From Alistipes sp. (GTDB lineage: Bacteria > Bacteroidota > Bacteroidia > Bacteroidales > Rikenellaceae): DNA of 16,362 nucleotides. Numbering within the stretch: position 1 is the stretch's first letter; the number at the start of each line of letters is the position of its first letter. Where the stretch lies: positions 1-16,362 of the forward strand of contig JAGBTW010000168.1 in NCBI GenBank assembly GCA_017631135.1, given 5' to 3'. Below are positions 1 through 6,223 of the stretch, in pieces. The notes below the pieces were generated by a model. That model saw only the letters and a list, made by a program, of their open reading frames with translations. It did not search any database and had not been told where the DNA came from. The position numbers and the translations under genes are program-made.

Positions 1-2022
1 AAGGTCATCCCCGGAAAGAAGGTGGTTACGGGATATGCCTACCTTGTGATGGAGGATGTGCCCATCTACTTCCCAGGTATCCCCGAGGGCTTCTTCCCCA
101 TACAGACAGGTCCCAAGTCGGGTATCTTGATGCCCACATACGGCGAGGATGCCAAGGGCTTCTTCGTGCGCGACCTTGGTTACTACATCACCCTTGGCGA
201 GCACATGGACCTCGCACTTCGTGGTGGTATCTACACCCTCGGCTCGTGGGAGGTATCTGCCGTATCGCAGTATGTCAAGCGCTATAAATTCAGGGGTAAC
301 TTCAACCTTATGTACTCGGCGATACGCACGGGTGAGAAGGGCGAGGCCGACTTTGTCCAGCAGAACAACTACAAAATTCAGTGGACACACTCTCAAGACC
401 CCAAGGCAAACCCTGGCTCGACATTCTCGGCATCGGTGAACCTCACATCAAGTGGCTATAGCCGCTACTCGGCAACCACCGTGAACGACATCCTTGCTAC
501 GCAGACCAACTCATCAATCTCATACTCAAAGAATTGGGAGGGAACACCCTTCTCACTCGCACTCAATATGTCTGTATCACAGAACTCACGCGACAAGACC
601 ATCGGTGTGACACTCCCTACGGTTACGTTCAACGTAGCGAGCTTCAACCCCCTAAAGCGCAAGGAGGCTGTGGGCAAGACACGCTGGTACGAGAAGATTA
701 AGATGAGCTACTCGATGAAGATGACTAACTCGGTAAACACCAAGGAGAGCGACATCTTCAAGGAGGAGACGCTCCACAAGATGAAACACGGTATTCAGCA
801 TACCATCCCCGTGTCAACATCGTTGTCACTCTTCAACTACATCAACGTGAGCCCCTCGTTTAACTACACCGAGCGCTGGTACTTCAAGAAGGTTCGTCAG
901 GAGTGGAACGAGGAGACCAACAGCGTCGAGACACTATCTCCAGAGTACGGTTTTTGGCGTCTGTACAACTACAATGCCTCGGTATCGGCTAATACGACGG
1001 TCTATGGTACATATACCGCCAAAAAGAAGGAGCGTAAGCTGCAGGCTGTGCGCCACACGCTCACGCCCAACGTGGGCTTCAGCTTCGCCCCCGACTTCAG
1101 CCGCCAGATGTATGGCTTCTACGAGACGGTGCAGACCGATACGACAGGTAAGTTTAAGGTCTACTCACCCTTTACCGACAACGCATACGGCGTGCCTGGT
1201 AGCGGCAAGCAGCTCGCCCTGAACTTCGGTCTCTCGCAGTCGCTCGAGGCCAAGATACGCACACGCGATACGGTCAAGAAGGTCAAACTCATAGACCAAA
1301 TATCTATCTCGGGCTCATACAACTTCCTTTCGGACTCTATGCGCCTGTCGACCTTCCCCATACAGCTGCGTACTACGGTCTACCAAAACATAGCCCTCAA
1401 CCTATCGCTCACGCTCGACCCCTACGAGGTGACTCCCGAGGGTGTGCGCTACGATAAGCTTATGTGGCGACGCGGAAGCATCGGTCGCTTGCAGAGTGCA
1501 AGCTGGAGCTTTGGCTATACGTTCAAGTCGCGCGAGGACAAGTCTACGGTGGCGGGTAACGACATCACCTCACTGCCCGCGGAGTACTTCAACTCGTGGT
1601 CCGACCCCTATGGCCAGCTCAACCCAGCCATGCGAAGGCAGTGGATGGCGGGACAATACTATGACTTCTCGATACCGTGGAACTTCGGCTTTAACTATAG
1701 CTTCAACTATAGCGCCCGCTACACGAATAACGGCACTACGGGATATACGAAAAACCTGCAGCAGACCATCAACTTCAACGCCAGCGTCAAGCTGACACCC
1801 AAGACGATGATTACTGCGACCTCGGGCTATGACTTCACGGCACGCAAGATGTCGATGACCTCCATATCTATCACCCGCGACCTACACTGCTGGCAGATGT
1901 CCTTCACATGGATACCCTTCGGCAACCACAAGAGCTGGGCATTCAACATCGGTGTAAAGGCGGCATCGTTGGCCGACTTGAAGTACGACAAGAGCTACTC
2001 GCAGTACGACTATATGTATTAG
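1..2022 (+). CDS. lptD: LptD-like outer-membrane LPS assembly protein, C-terminal part (5' end outside window)
   Basis: The reading frame is open from base 1 to the TAG at 2020-2022 and gives 673 residues with no start in the window, so the N-terminal part is missing. The stretch PIYFPGIPEGFFPIQTGPKS followed by alternating polar and aromatic strands (many NFNxSxxL/YxYNxSxS segments) is what I know from the LptD/OstA C-terminal barrel of Bacteroidota. LptD of this phylum is usually some 850-950 residues. LptD with LptE places lipopolysaccharide in the outer leaflet of the outer membrane. The protein ends in an aromatic residue (YDYMY), as outer-membrane barrels usually do. The methionine at base 22 is internal. 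The last 115 bp recur downstream at 2428-2543. The assignment rests on recognised sequence character, not a search; another large outer-membrane barrel is possible but less likely. Confidence 0.82.
   Translation, partial: KVIPGKKVVTGYAYLVMEDVPIYFPGIPEGFFPIQTGPKSGILMPTYGEDAKGFFVRDLGYYITLGEHMDLALRGGIYTLGSWEVSAVSQYVKRYKFRGNFNLMYSAIRTGEKGEADFVQQNNYKIQWTHSQDPKANPGSTFSASVNLTSSGYSRYSATTVNDILATQTNSSISYSKNWEGTPFSLALNMSVSQNSRDKTIGVTLPTVTFNVASFNPLKRKEAVGKTRWYEKIKMSYSMKMTNSVNTKESDIFKEETLHKMKHGIQHTIPVSTSLSLFNYINVSPSFNYTERWYFKKVRQEWNEETNSVETLSPEYGFWRLYNYNASVSANTTVYGTYTAKKKERKLQAVRHTLTPNVGFSFAPDFSRQMYGFYETVQTDTTGKFKVYSPFTDNAYGVPGSGKQLALNFGLSQSLEAKIRTRDTVKKVKLIDQISISGSYNFLSDSMRLSTFPIQLRTTVYQNIALNLSLTLDPYEVTPEGVRYDKLMWRRGSIGRLQSASWSFGYTFKSREDKSTVAGNDITSLPAEYFNSWSDPYGQLNPAMRRQWMAGQYYDFSIPWNFGFNYSFNYSARYTNNGTTGYTKNLQQTINFNASVKLTPKTMITATSGYDFTARKMSMTSISITRDLHCWQMSFTWIPFGNHKSWAFNIGVKAASLADLKYDKSYSQYDYMY
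1908..2022 (+). repeat. Direct repeat, copy A (3' end of lptD)
   Basis: These 115 bases, ending in the lptD stop codon, match 2428-2543 with five substitutions and one single-base insertion. This copy is in frame with the long lptD reading frame. Recombination between the two copies would remove the DUF4491 gene and its terminator and leave an intact lptD. Confidence 0.95.
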
Positions 2023-2072
2023 TCGGCGCTGCAGAGTTGTCAAGATTATCACACTCTTAAACAGTTGAAATT

Positions 2073-2360
2073 ATGAACTTTACAGGAATTATAGTAGGCC
2101 TTGCAACGTTTTTGATAATCGGTGTCTTTCACCCTATCGTCATCAAGGCGGAGTATTACCTCGGCACAAAGTGCTGGTGGATGTTTCTCGTGGCTGGCAT
2201 CGCGTTTTGCACGTTATCGCTTGTTGTTGAGAATCTTATAGCATCTACAATCCTTGGTGTAACTGCCTTTTCGTCATTCTGGAGCATATTGGAGCTAATC
2301 CACCAGAAACGACGCGTCGATAAGGGTTGGTTCCCCGAGGGCCCTGGCCACAACAAATAA
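2073..2360 (+). CDS. DUF4491 family small membrane protein
   Basis: This 95-residue protein begins MNFTGIIVGLATFLIIGVFH, which I recognise as the DUF4491 family of Bacteroidota; its function is not known to me. About three hydrophobic segments are visible (residues ~4-23, ~33-52 and ~56-75), followed by a basic, soluble tail ending in KGWFPEGPGHNK. The length is normal for the family. The start ATG lies 50 nt after the lptD stop. No -7 box of the Bacteroidota type is visible in between, so it is probably read from the lptD transcript. A strong terminator follows 28 nt after the stop. Gene and terminator sit between two copies of the lptD 3' end, which suggests that they arrived together as one small insertion. 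Confidence 0.85.
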   Translation: MNFTGIIVGLATFLIIGVFHPIVIKAEYYLGTKCWWMFLVAGIAFCTLSLVVENLIASTILGVTAFSSFWSILELIHQKRRVDKGWFPEGPGHNK

Positions 2361-2388
2361 CACAGAGGCAACATAGAGGCAAAAATAT

Positions 2389-2425
2389 ACCCGCTTAACA
2401 GACAGCTGTTAGGCGGGTTTGTTTT
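2389..2425 (+). terminator. Rho-independent terminator after DUF4491 gene
   Basis: The 13-base arm ACCCGCTTAACAG (2389-2401) pairs with CTGTTAGGCGGGT (2406-2418) with a single G-U pair and a 4-base loop (ACAG), followed by TTGTTTT. This is a classic intrinsic terminator for the rightward lptD-DUF4491 transcript. It stops two bases before the second copy of the lptD 3' end begins. Confidence 0.88.
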
Positions 2426-2427
2426 AG

Positions 2428-2543
2428 ATGGATAACCCTTCGGCAACCACAAGAGCTGGGCATTCAACATCGGTGTCAAGGCGGCATCACTCGCCGACCT
2501 GAAGTACGACAAGAGCTACTCGCAGTACGACTATATGTATTAG
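2428..2543 (+). pseudogene. Detached duplicate of lptD 3' end (copy B)
   Basis: These 116 bases repeat 1908-2022, including the lptD stop codon. One extra A (GATAACCC against GATACCC) puts a TAA just ahead of the lptD frame, and there is no usable start in that frame, so it cannot be expressed as an LptD piece. The five base changes affect four codons and all are silent (GTA/GTC, TCG/TCA, TTG/CTC, TTG/CTG). A copy decaying after duplication would be expected to carry some non-silent changes. The pattern therefore points to an lptD allele that diverged under selection before being joined here. It ends 24 nt before the convergent response-regulator gene. Confidence 0.9.
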
Positions 2544-2567
2544 CAAGGGAAATGAAATTAGGAATTG

Positions 2568-3251
2568 CTAATTTATAAGTAGCCTATACCCCACACCCCT
2601 CAACGACTGTATCTCGATATTTGGGTCGTCCACCAAGTAACCACGCAGACGCGAGATAAAGACATTCAGAGAGCGCAGGTTATAATAGCTATCATCGCCC
2701 CATATATCCTTTAGCAGTAGCTCGGAGGCAACCACCTCACCAGTGTTTGAGGCAAGCATAGAGAGCACTGCCGACTCGCGTGCCGTAAGGCGACGCGTAG
2801 TACCATTATGCGTAAGGGTCCAAAGGTTACCATCGAGACGATACTCGCCTATTGCGACAATGCCCGACGCCGAGGTCTCTTCGGGGTGGCGCGCAAGGAG
2901 AGCCTGAACACGCGCAAGCAACTCGTTAAGTGCAAAGGGCTTGCGCAGGTAGTCGTTACCACCACTTTTGAAGCCCTCACAGACATCCTCCACACCACTG
3001 CGCGCCGAGAGAAACAACACCTCGCACGCTCTATCTGTCTTGCGTATCTCGCGCACCATGGTCATGCCATCCATATCGGGCATCATAACATCGGCTATAA
3101 CAAGGTCGGGGTGCACACGCTGAAACTCCGCGAGCCCCTCCACGCCATTAGCTGCGGTGTAGACCTCATATCCCGCACCACATAGTGCATCACCAAGAAT
3201 ACGGATAAGCACCACCTCATCTTCAACCACAAGAATTCGTCTATTTGCCAT
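2568..3251 (-). CDS. OmpR/PhoB-family response regulator
   Basis: This 227-residue protein has a receiver domain (about residues 4-118) with acidic residues E10, D11 and E12, a predicted phospho-acceptor aspartate D54 (LVIADVMMPDMDG), the LSARS segment and the KPF lysine. A winged-helix DNA-binding domain follows (about 130-227, ending LRGVGYRLLIN), as in the OmpR/PhoB family. The length is normal. I start it at the ATG at 3251 (MANRRILVVEDE). The frame is open further upstream, but those extra residues lie inside the kinase gene and do not resemble a receiver domain. The start overlaps the kinase stop by 11 bp, so the two are probably translationally coupled. Its likely DNA target is the tandem repeat at 4496-4535 upstream of the kinase; that link is inference. 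Confidence 0.93.
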   Translation of the reverse strand: MANRRILVVEDEVVLIRILGDALCGAGYEVYTAANGVEGLAEFQRVHPDLVIADVMMPDMDGMTMVREIRKTDRACEVLFLSARSGVEDVCEGFKSGGNDYLRKPFALNELLARVQALLARHPEETSASGIVAIGEYRLDGNLWTLTHNGTTRRLTARESAVLSMLASNTGEVVASELLLKDIWGDDSYYNLRSLNVFISRLRGYLVDDPNIEIQSLRGVGYRLLIN

Positions 3252-4452
3252 AGCGCAAAAGTTTAAGTGTGAAACATGAGCCTCTGCCGAGCGTCGAGCT
3301 GACCACAACACTGCCACCATGGCGCTCCAAGACGCAACGCACATAGTATAGTCCTATGCCATATCCCGAGGTGGTGTACCTATCCCCCGAGGTTATGCGG
3401 TAGAACTTATCGAAGATGCGCCTCTGCTCCTTGCGCGGTATGCCAACTCCACAATCCTCAACACTGATATAGGTATAGCCATTACGCACCTCGCCACATA
3501 TCTTAACCTTGGGTCGCTCGGGTGAGTACTTTATGGCATTATCTACAACTGCCGAGAGTGCACCCTCGAGATAGAAGCCATCGGCAACTACGGCACACCC
3601 CTCTTCAATATTTATACTCCACTCGACATTGCGCGAGGCATAACGCACGTCCAAAGACCTTACCACACGCGCCACTATCTCCGACACACTACACTCCTCC
3701 AAGCGCAACTCCGCCGTTGCGAACTTCTCGGTCGAGCTACGCAGTATCTCCTCGACCATCGCGCCGAGGCGCTGCAACTCACCATGCGCCATATCGAGAT
3801 AGTCATTGCGCTTCGCATCCACTATTTCAGGCATGGTGCGCAGTACATCGACCGAGGCGTATGCCGCAGCAATGGGCGTCTTGAGCTCGTGCGTTATGTT
3901 GTGCGTGAGGTCGCGGCGTATTTTATCCACCTCCTTGGCACGAAAGAGCGTGCGAAGCATATACAAAAAGGCTACTATGAGAAAGAGTACCGAGAGCACC
4001 TGCATTATAAGCATGCGCTTCATATCTCCGAGGATGGCGGAGTGTGGGTCTGCAACCTTAAGGCGCAAGATAAGGGGTGTCAGCCTCTTATCCACCGAGA
4101 TAATATCCTCTCCATTAGACAGTTCTCCCATCGCCATGATTACTATGGGCTTGGCATCGGTTGTTGAGAGCACCTCGACACAAAACTCTGTCGCCAAGCC
4201 AGCAGTACGCAAGCCCTCACCCACAAAGGCGTGAAAGCGCGATATATTGCCTATGTTGATTGCCACATCGCCATTCATGGAGTTGGTAGCATACTTCCAC
4301 GCGGCCTCCTCCAAGACACTGCATATCTGTTGCTCGTAGCTCGCGCGCATATTGCGATATGTGCGCACGCTCCACATGACCTCGACTGCCACAAGGAGTG
4401 CCAACGCCAAGACCACAACAACGGATACTATTTTGAAGTTCTGTTCTCTCAT
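3241..4452 (-). CDS. Sensor histidine kinase (two-component partner)
   Basis: This 403-residue inner-membrane kinase has a first membrane helix at about residues 8-28, a sensor region of about 115 residues with no domain I recognise, and a second helix at about 147-166. The HisKA segment is NITHELKTP, with the phospho-accepting His at 188. The HATPase_c domain shows the N box (VVDNAIKYS), G1 (EDCGVGIP), the F box (FDKFYRI) and G2 (GYGIGLYYV). All catalytic motifs are present, so it should be active. I chose the ATG at 4452 over an in-frame GTG at 4461, because the GTG falls inside a candidate -7 box. The regulator gene follows with an 11-bp overlap. The signal it senses is not evident; the divergent TonB_C protein gene may be a target of the pair. 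Confidence 0.92.
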   Translation of the reverse strand: MREQNFKIVSVVVVLALALLVAVEVMWSVRTYRNMRASYEQQICSVLEEAAWKYATNSMNGDVAINIGNISRFHAFVGEGLRTAGLATEFCVEVLSTTDAKPIVIMAMGELSNGEDIISVDKRLTPLILRLKVADPHSAILGDMKRMLIMQVLSVLFLIVAFLYMLRTLFRAKEVDKIRRDLTHNITHELKTPIAAAYASVDVLRTMPEIVDAKRNDYLDMAHGELQRLGAMVEEILRSSTEKFATAELRLEECSVSEIVARVVRSLDVRYASRNVEWSINIEEGCAVVADGFYLEGALSAVVDNAIKYSPERPKVKICGEVRNGYTYISVEDCGVGIPRKEQRRIFDKFYRITSGDRYTTSGYGIGLYYVRCVLERHGGSVVVSSTLGRGSCFTLKLLRYGK

Positions 4453-4460
4453 AACTATCA

Positions 4461-4468
4461 CAAAGGTA
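4461..4468 (-). promoter_or_regulatory. Candidate -7 box of kinase-regulator operon
   Basis: On the minus strand this reads TACCTTTG, a full match to the Bacteroidota -7 consensus TAnnTTTG. No clear -33 TTTG is visible. It lies only 8 nt before the kinase ATG, so the mRNA would be almost leaderless. Its distance to the central direct repeat matches that of the divergent box, which lends some support. Confidence 0.4.
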
Positions 4469-4495
4469 GGTAAAATATCTCATGCTCCACCCATG

Positions 4496-4535
4496 TTAAC
4501 ACTATTTAACATTTCTCTTAACACTCTTTAACCTT
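4496..4535. promoter_or_regulatory. Tandem direct-repeat operator, probable response-regulator site
   Basis: The 18-mer ttaacactatttaacatt (4496-4513) is followed by ttaacactctttaacctt (4518-4535): 16 of 18 bases are identical at a period of 22 bp. Each unit holds two TTAAC cores, so TTAAC starts at 4496, 4506, 4518 and 4528, close to one helical turn apart on one face of the DNA. OmpR/PhoB-family regulators are known to bind tandem direct repeats with about 10-11 bp periodicity. The block sits midway between the two divergent -7 boxes (box centres about 51-53 bp from the block centre). Direct binding by the neighbouring regulator is inference. Confidence 0.6.
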
Positions 4536-4544
4536 AAAAATTAG

Positions 4545-4572
4545 GTTGCAACGAATTATGCATCTATCTTTG
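4545..4572 (+). promoter_or_regulatory. Promoter of the TonB_C repeat protein gene
   Basis: GTTG at 4545-4548 and TATCTTTG at 4565-4572 fit the Bacteroidota sigma-ABfr pattern (TTTG near -33, TAnnTTTG near -7) with 16 bases between them. Transcription would begin near 4578, giving a leader of about 60 nt before the ATG at 4637. Confidence 0.65.
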
Positions 4573-4636
4573 CATTAGAAAACAAGAGCTCTTTACCATT
4601 AGACCTATTACCAAACACTTAAAACTCAAAAAGGCT

Positions 4637-5818
4637 ATGAAACGTTTACTTATCACCATTATCGCTCTTTTTGCTACCGTTGCGACTTACGCCAATAGCG
4701 AGGTGCAACAACCACTATATATTATAAATGGTAAGGTGGCAACCATCGACGAGGTCAAACACCTGGGCGAAGAGCTGGAGTCTATGACCGTACTCACCAA
4801 CAAGAAGGACATCAAAGAGTTCGAGCACCTTGGCGACACCTCGAATGGCGTTATTGTCATCACACTTAAGAATGCCGAAGAGGAGGATATGCCCTTCGTC
4901 TATGCCGATGTTATGCCACAGTTTATGGGTGGCGACCTCGTTGCGTTCCGCGAGTGGGTGATGCAGAATGTGCGCTATCCCGAGGCGGCAATGAAGGAGG
5001 GTAAAGAGGATATGGTCGTAGCGAACTTTATCGTTAACCGCCACGGATATATCGAGTACGACCGCATCATGATTTTGCGTTCAGAGTACCCCGACATCTT
5101 TGGCGAGGAGGTGAAGCGCGTAATTAGCACCTCACCCCGCTGGATACCAGGTTTTAACAATGGCCACGCGGTATCAGTGTCGTTTATGCTACCTATCGTC
5201 TTTAAGTTGGAGTCGAAGCAGAGCAAGATGCCCGCAACAAATGGCAGTATGGAGAACCAGATTGTTATTATGGCTTTTGACGCCGACAAGGAGAGCGTAT
5301 CGGACAAGAACCCCGTCTATATTATTGATGGTGTGCCCTCTACCATGGATCAGGTTAACGCCCTGAAACCCGAGGAGATTAAGGATGTGACAGTTTTCAA
5401 GGACCCTGAGATGTTCTCCTACTATAAGGATTATGGCAATGTGGAGGATGGCGTGGTTATTATCCGCACCAACTCACTCGACAAGAACATCGAGAATGCT
5501 CCAGACACGCTGCCCATATTTATGAATACAAGCACCGAGGCCTTCAATAGTTGGTTGTATGATAACCTACGCTACCCAGAGCAGCTCCGCGACAAAAACA
5601 TCGCAGCACACTATGTCGTAAAGTTTAAGGTTGATAGTGCTGGCTATGTGGCGATTATGGAGATAGAGTGCATCAAGGGTACAGCGCACAAGTCGTTCGA
5701 GGATGAGATTATGCGCGTATTGTTGAGCTCACCTCGCTGGACACCTGGCATGAAGAATGGCAAGGCTGTATCGTGCCGACTCTCGCTACCTGTAGTCTTC
5801 GGCTCGAAGGATATTTAA
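4637..5818 (+). CDS. Secreted protein with two plug-like + TonB C-terminal domain units
   Basis: This 393-residue protein has a signal peptide (MKRLLITIIALFATVATYA, probable cleavage after residue 19) and no other membrane segment. The rest is a ~200-residue unit present twice. Unit 1 has a segment like the receptor plug (residues 26-78: PLYIINGKV to NGVIVITLK) and a TonB_C-like domain (about 94-189: YPEAA, then W169-IPG-NG-AVS). Unit 2 repeats this (226-279: PVYIIDGVPST to DGVVIIRT; about 293-388: YPEQL, then W368-TPG-NG-AVS). YxIDGVP...VxKD...DGVVxIxT is the pattern of SusC/TonB-dependent receptor plugs. A normal TonB has an N-terminal anchor and a Pro-rich linker; both are absent, so energy transduction is unlikely and a periplasmic interaction role is more plausible (inference). 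It is transcribed divergently from the kinase-regulator pair. Confidence 0.8.
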   Translation: MKRLLITIIALFATVATYANSEVQQPLYIINGKVATIDEVKHLGEELESMTVLTNKKDIKEFEHLGDTSNGVIVITLKNAEEEDMPFVYADVMPQFMGGDLVAFREWVMQNVRYPEAAMKEGKEDMVVANFIVNRHGYIEYDRIMILRSEYPDIFGEEVKRVISTSPRWIPGFNNGHAVSVSFMLPIVFKLESKQSKMPATNGSMENQIVIMAFDADKESVSDKNPVYIIDGVPSTMDQVNALKPEEIKDVTVFKDPEMFSYYKDYGNVEDGVVIIRTNSLDKNIENAPDTLPIFMNTSTEAFNSWLYDNLRYPEQLRDKNIAAHYVVKFKVDSAGYVAIMEIECIKGTAHKSFEDEIMRVLLSSPRWTPGMKNGKAVSCRLSLPVVFGSKDI

Positions 5819-5825
5819 GAGTTTA

Positions 5826-5857
5826 GATTAGGGAGATTAGGGAGATTAGGGAGATTA
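5826..5857. repeat. 9-bp tandem repeat (gattaggga x 3.6)
   Basis: Three exact copies of GATTAGGGA are followed by a partial GATTA, starting 8 nt after the stop of the TonB_C protein gene. It is non-coding and likely to vary in copy number by slippage. Nothing shows a function. Confidence 0.9.
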
Positions 5858-5939
5858 AAGAATTTAGTGATTAGTTACCACCTCGCCAAACTCCTTAATT
5901 TCCTTAAATGTCACCAACTCTCCCCACGACCCTAATTTA

Positions 5940-6054
5940 TTGTCAAAAGTCGTGAGATGTGGTGCATCACAAAAGAAACTACCCAAGGATAGTACTAAAA
6001 CGTACAGCCTTGGGTAGTTTACTTTTAGTTATGTGCCGCAGATTCCAGCTTAGG
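5940..6054. repeat. Structured intergenic element 1 (long two-part hairpin)
   Basis: This is related to the element at 6105-6214. The left arm TTGTCAAAAGTCGTGAGATG continues with TGG; the right arm contains GTGCCGCAGATTCCAGCTTA. The arms pair over about 21 positions, with tandem G-A mismatches (GA of GAGATG opposite GA of CAGATT) and two other mismatches. Inside lies a perfect 13-bp stem, AAACTACCCAAGG (5976-5988) with CCTTGGGTAGTTT (6008-6020). It is capped by a 19-nt loop holding AGTACT and CGTAC, in which GTAC can pair with GTAC. The inner stem followed by ACTTTTAG could end the rightward transcript; TTTCTTTTG on the other strand could end the leftward one. It could be a structured RNA, a palindromic mobile repeat or an elaborate bidirectional terminator; I do not recognise the family. 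Confidence 0.75.
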
Positions 6055-6104
6055 CAAAAATTTGCTAATAGAAGGCTGCAGATACAACGCTCGTAAATTG
6101 TTTC

Positions 6105-6214
6105 TTGTCAGAAGCCGTAAGATGTGGCGATGACATGAAAAAGCCCCGGATGGGTAGTACTTGGCGTACGTCCCATTCGGGGTTTTGATTGAAGCGCCGC
6201 AGATTGCGGCTTAT
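6105..6214. repeat. Structured intergenic element 2 (long two-part hairpin)
   Basis: The left arm, beginning TTGTCAGAAGCCGTAAGATG, differs from element 1 by four transitions in 25 bases. The right arm CGCCGCAGATTGCGGCTT (6195-6212) pairs with AAGCCGTAAGATGTGGCG (6112-6129), interrupted only by the same tandem G-A mismatch. The inner stem is 15 bp, AAAGCCCCGGATGGG (6140-6154) with CCCATTCGGGGTTTT (6172-6186). It is unrelated in sequence to the inner stem of element 1. The 17-nt loop again holds AGTACT and CGTAC. Conserved arms and loop around a re-sequenced but still paired stem indicate that the fold is kept. It ends about 10 nt from the stop codon of the small-subunit gene. Confidence 0.78.
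6138..6186 (-). terminator. Terminator of the Ehr-like operon (inner stem of element 2)
   Basis: Read leftward, the 15-bp GC-rich stem ending CCCATCCGGGGCTTTTTC has a run of five T directly after the 3' arm, the form of an intrinsic terminator. It lies about 40 nt beyond the stop of the last operon gene. On the plus strand the same stem is followed by TTTTGATT, so it may act in both directions. Confidence 0.7.
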
Positions 6215-6223
6215 CACAAGAAA

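Noticed and set aside
2428..2502. Short frame starting at the ATG of lptD copy B (MDNPSATTRAGH...)
   Set aside because: It is a +1 frame reading of the duplicated lptD end, created by the inserted A. It is 24 codons long, low in information, and lies directly after a strong terminator.
3252..3344. Extended N-terminus for the response regulator
   Set aside because: The frame is open upstream, but the added residues come from the kinase gene in another frame and do not belong to a receiver domain. MANRRILVVEDE gives the normal family start.
5940..6214. CRISPR array or integron attC sites
   Set aside because: Only two units occur, with no identical short repeats and spacers and no cas genes. 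The arms lack the GTTRRRY core of attC sites, and no integrase gene is nearby.
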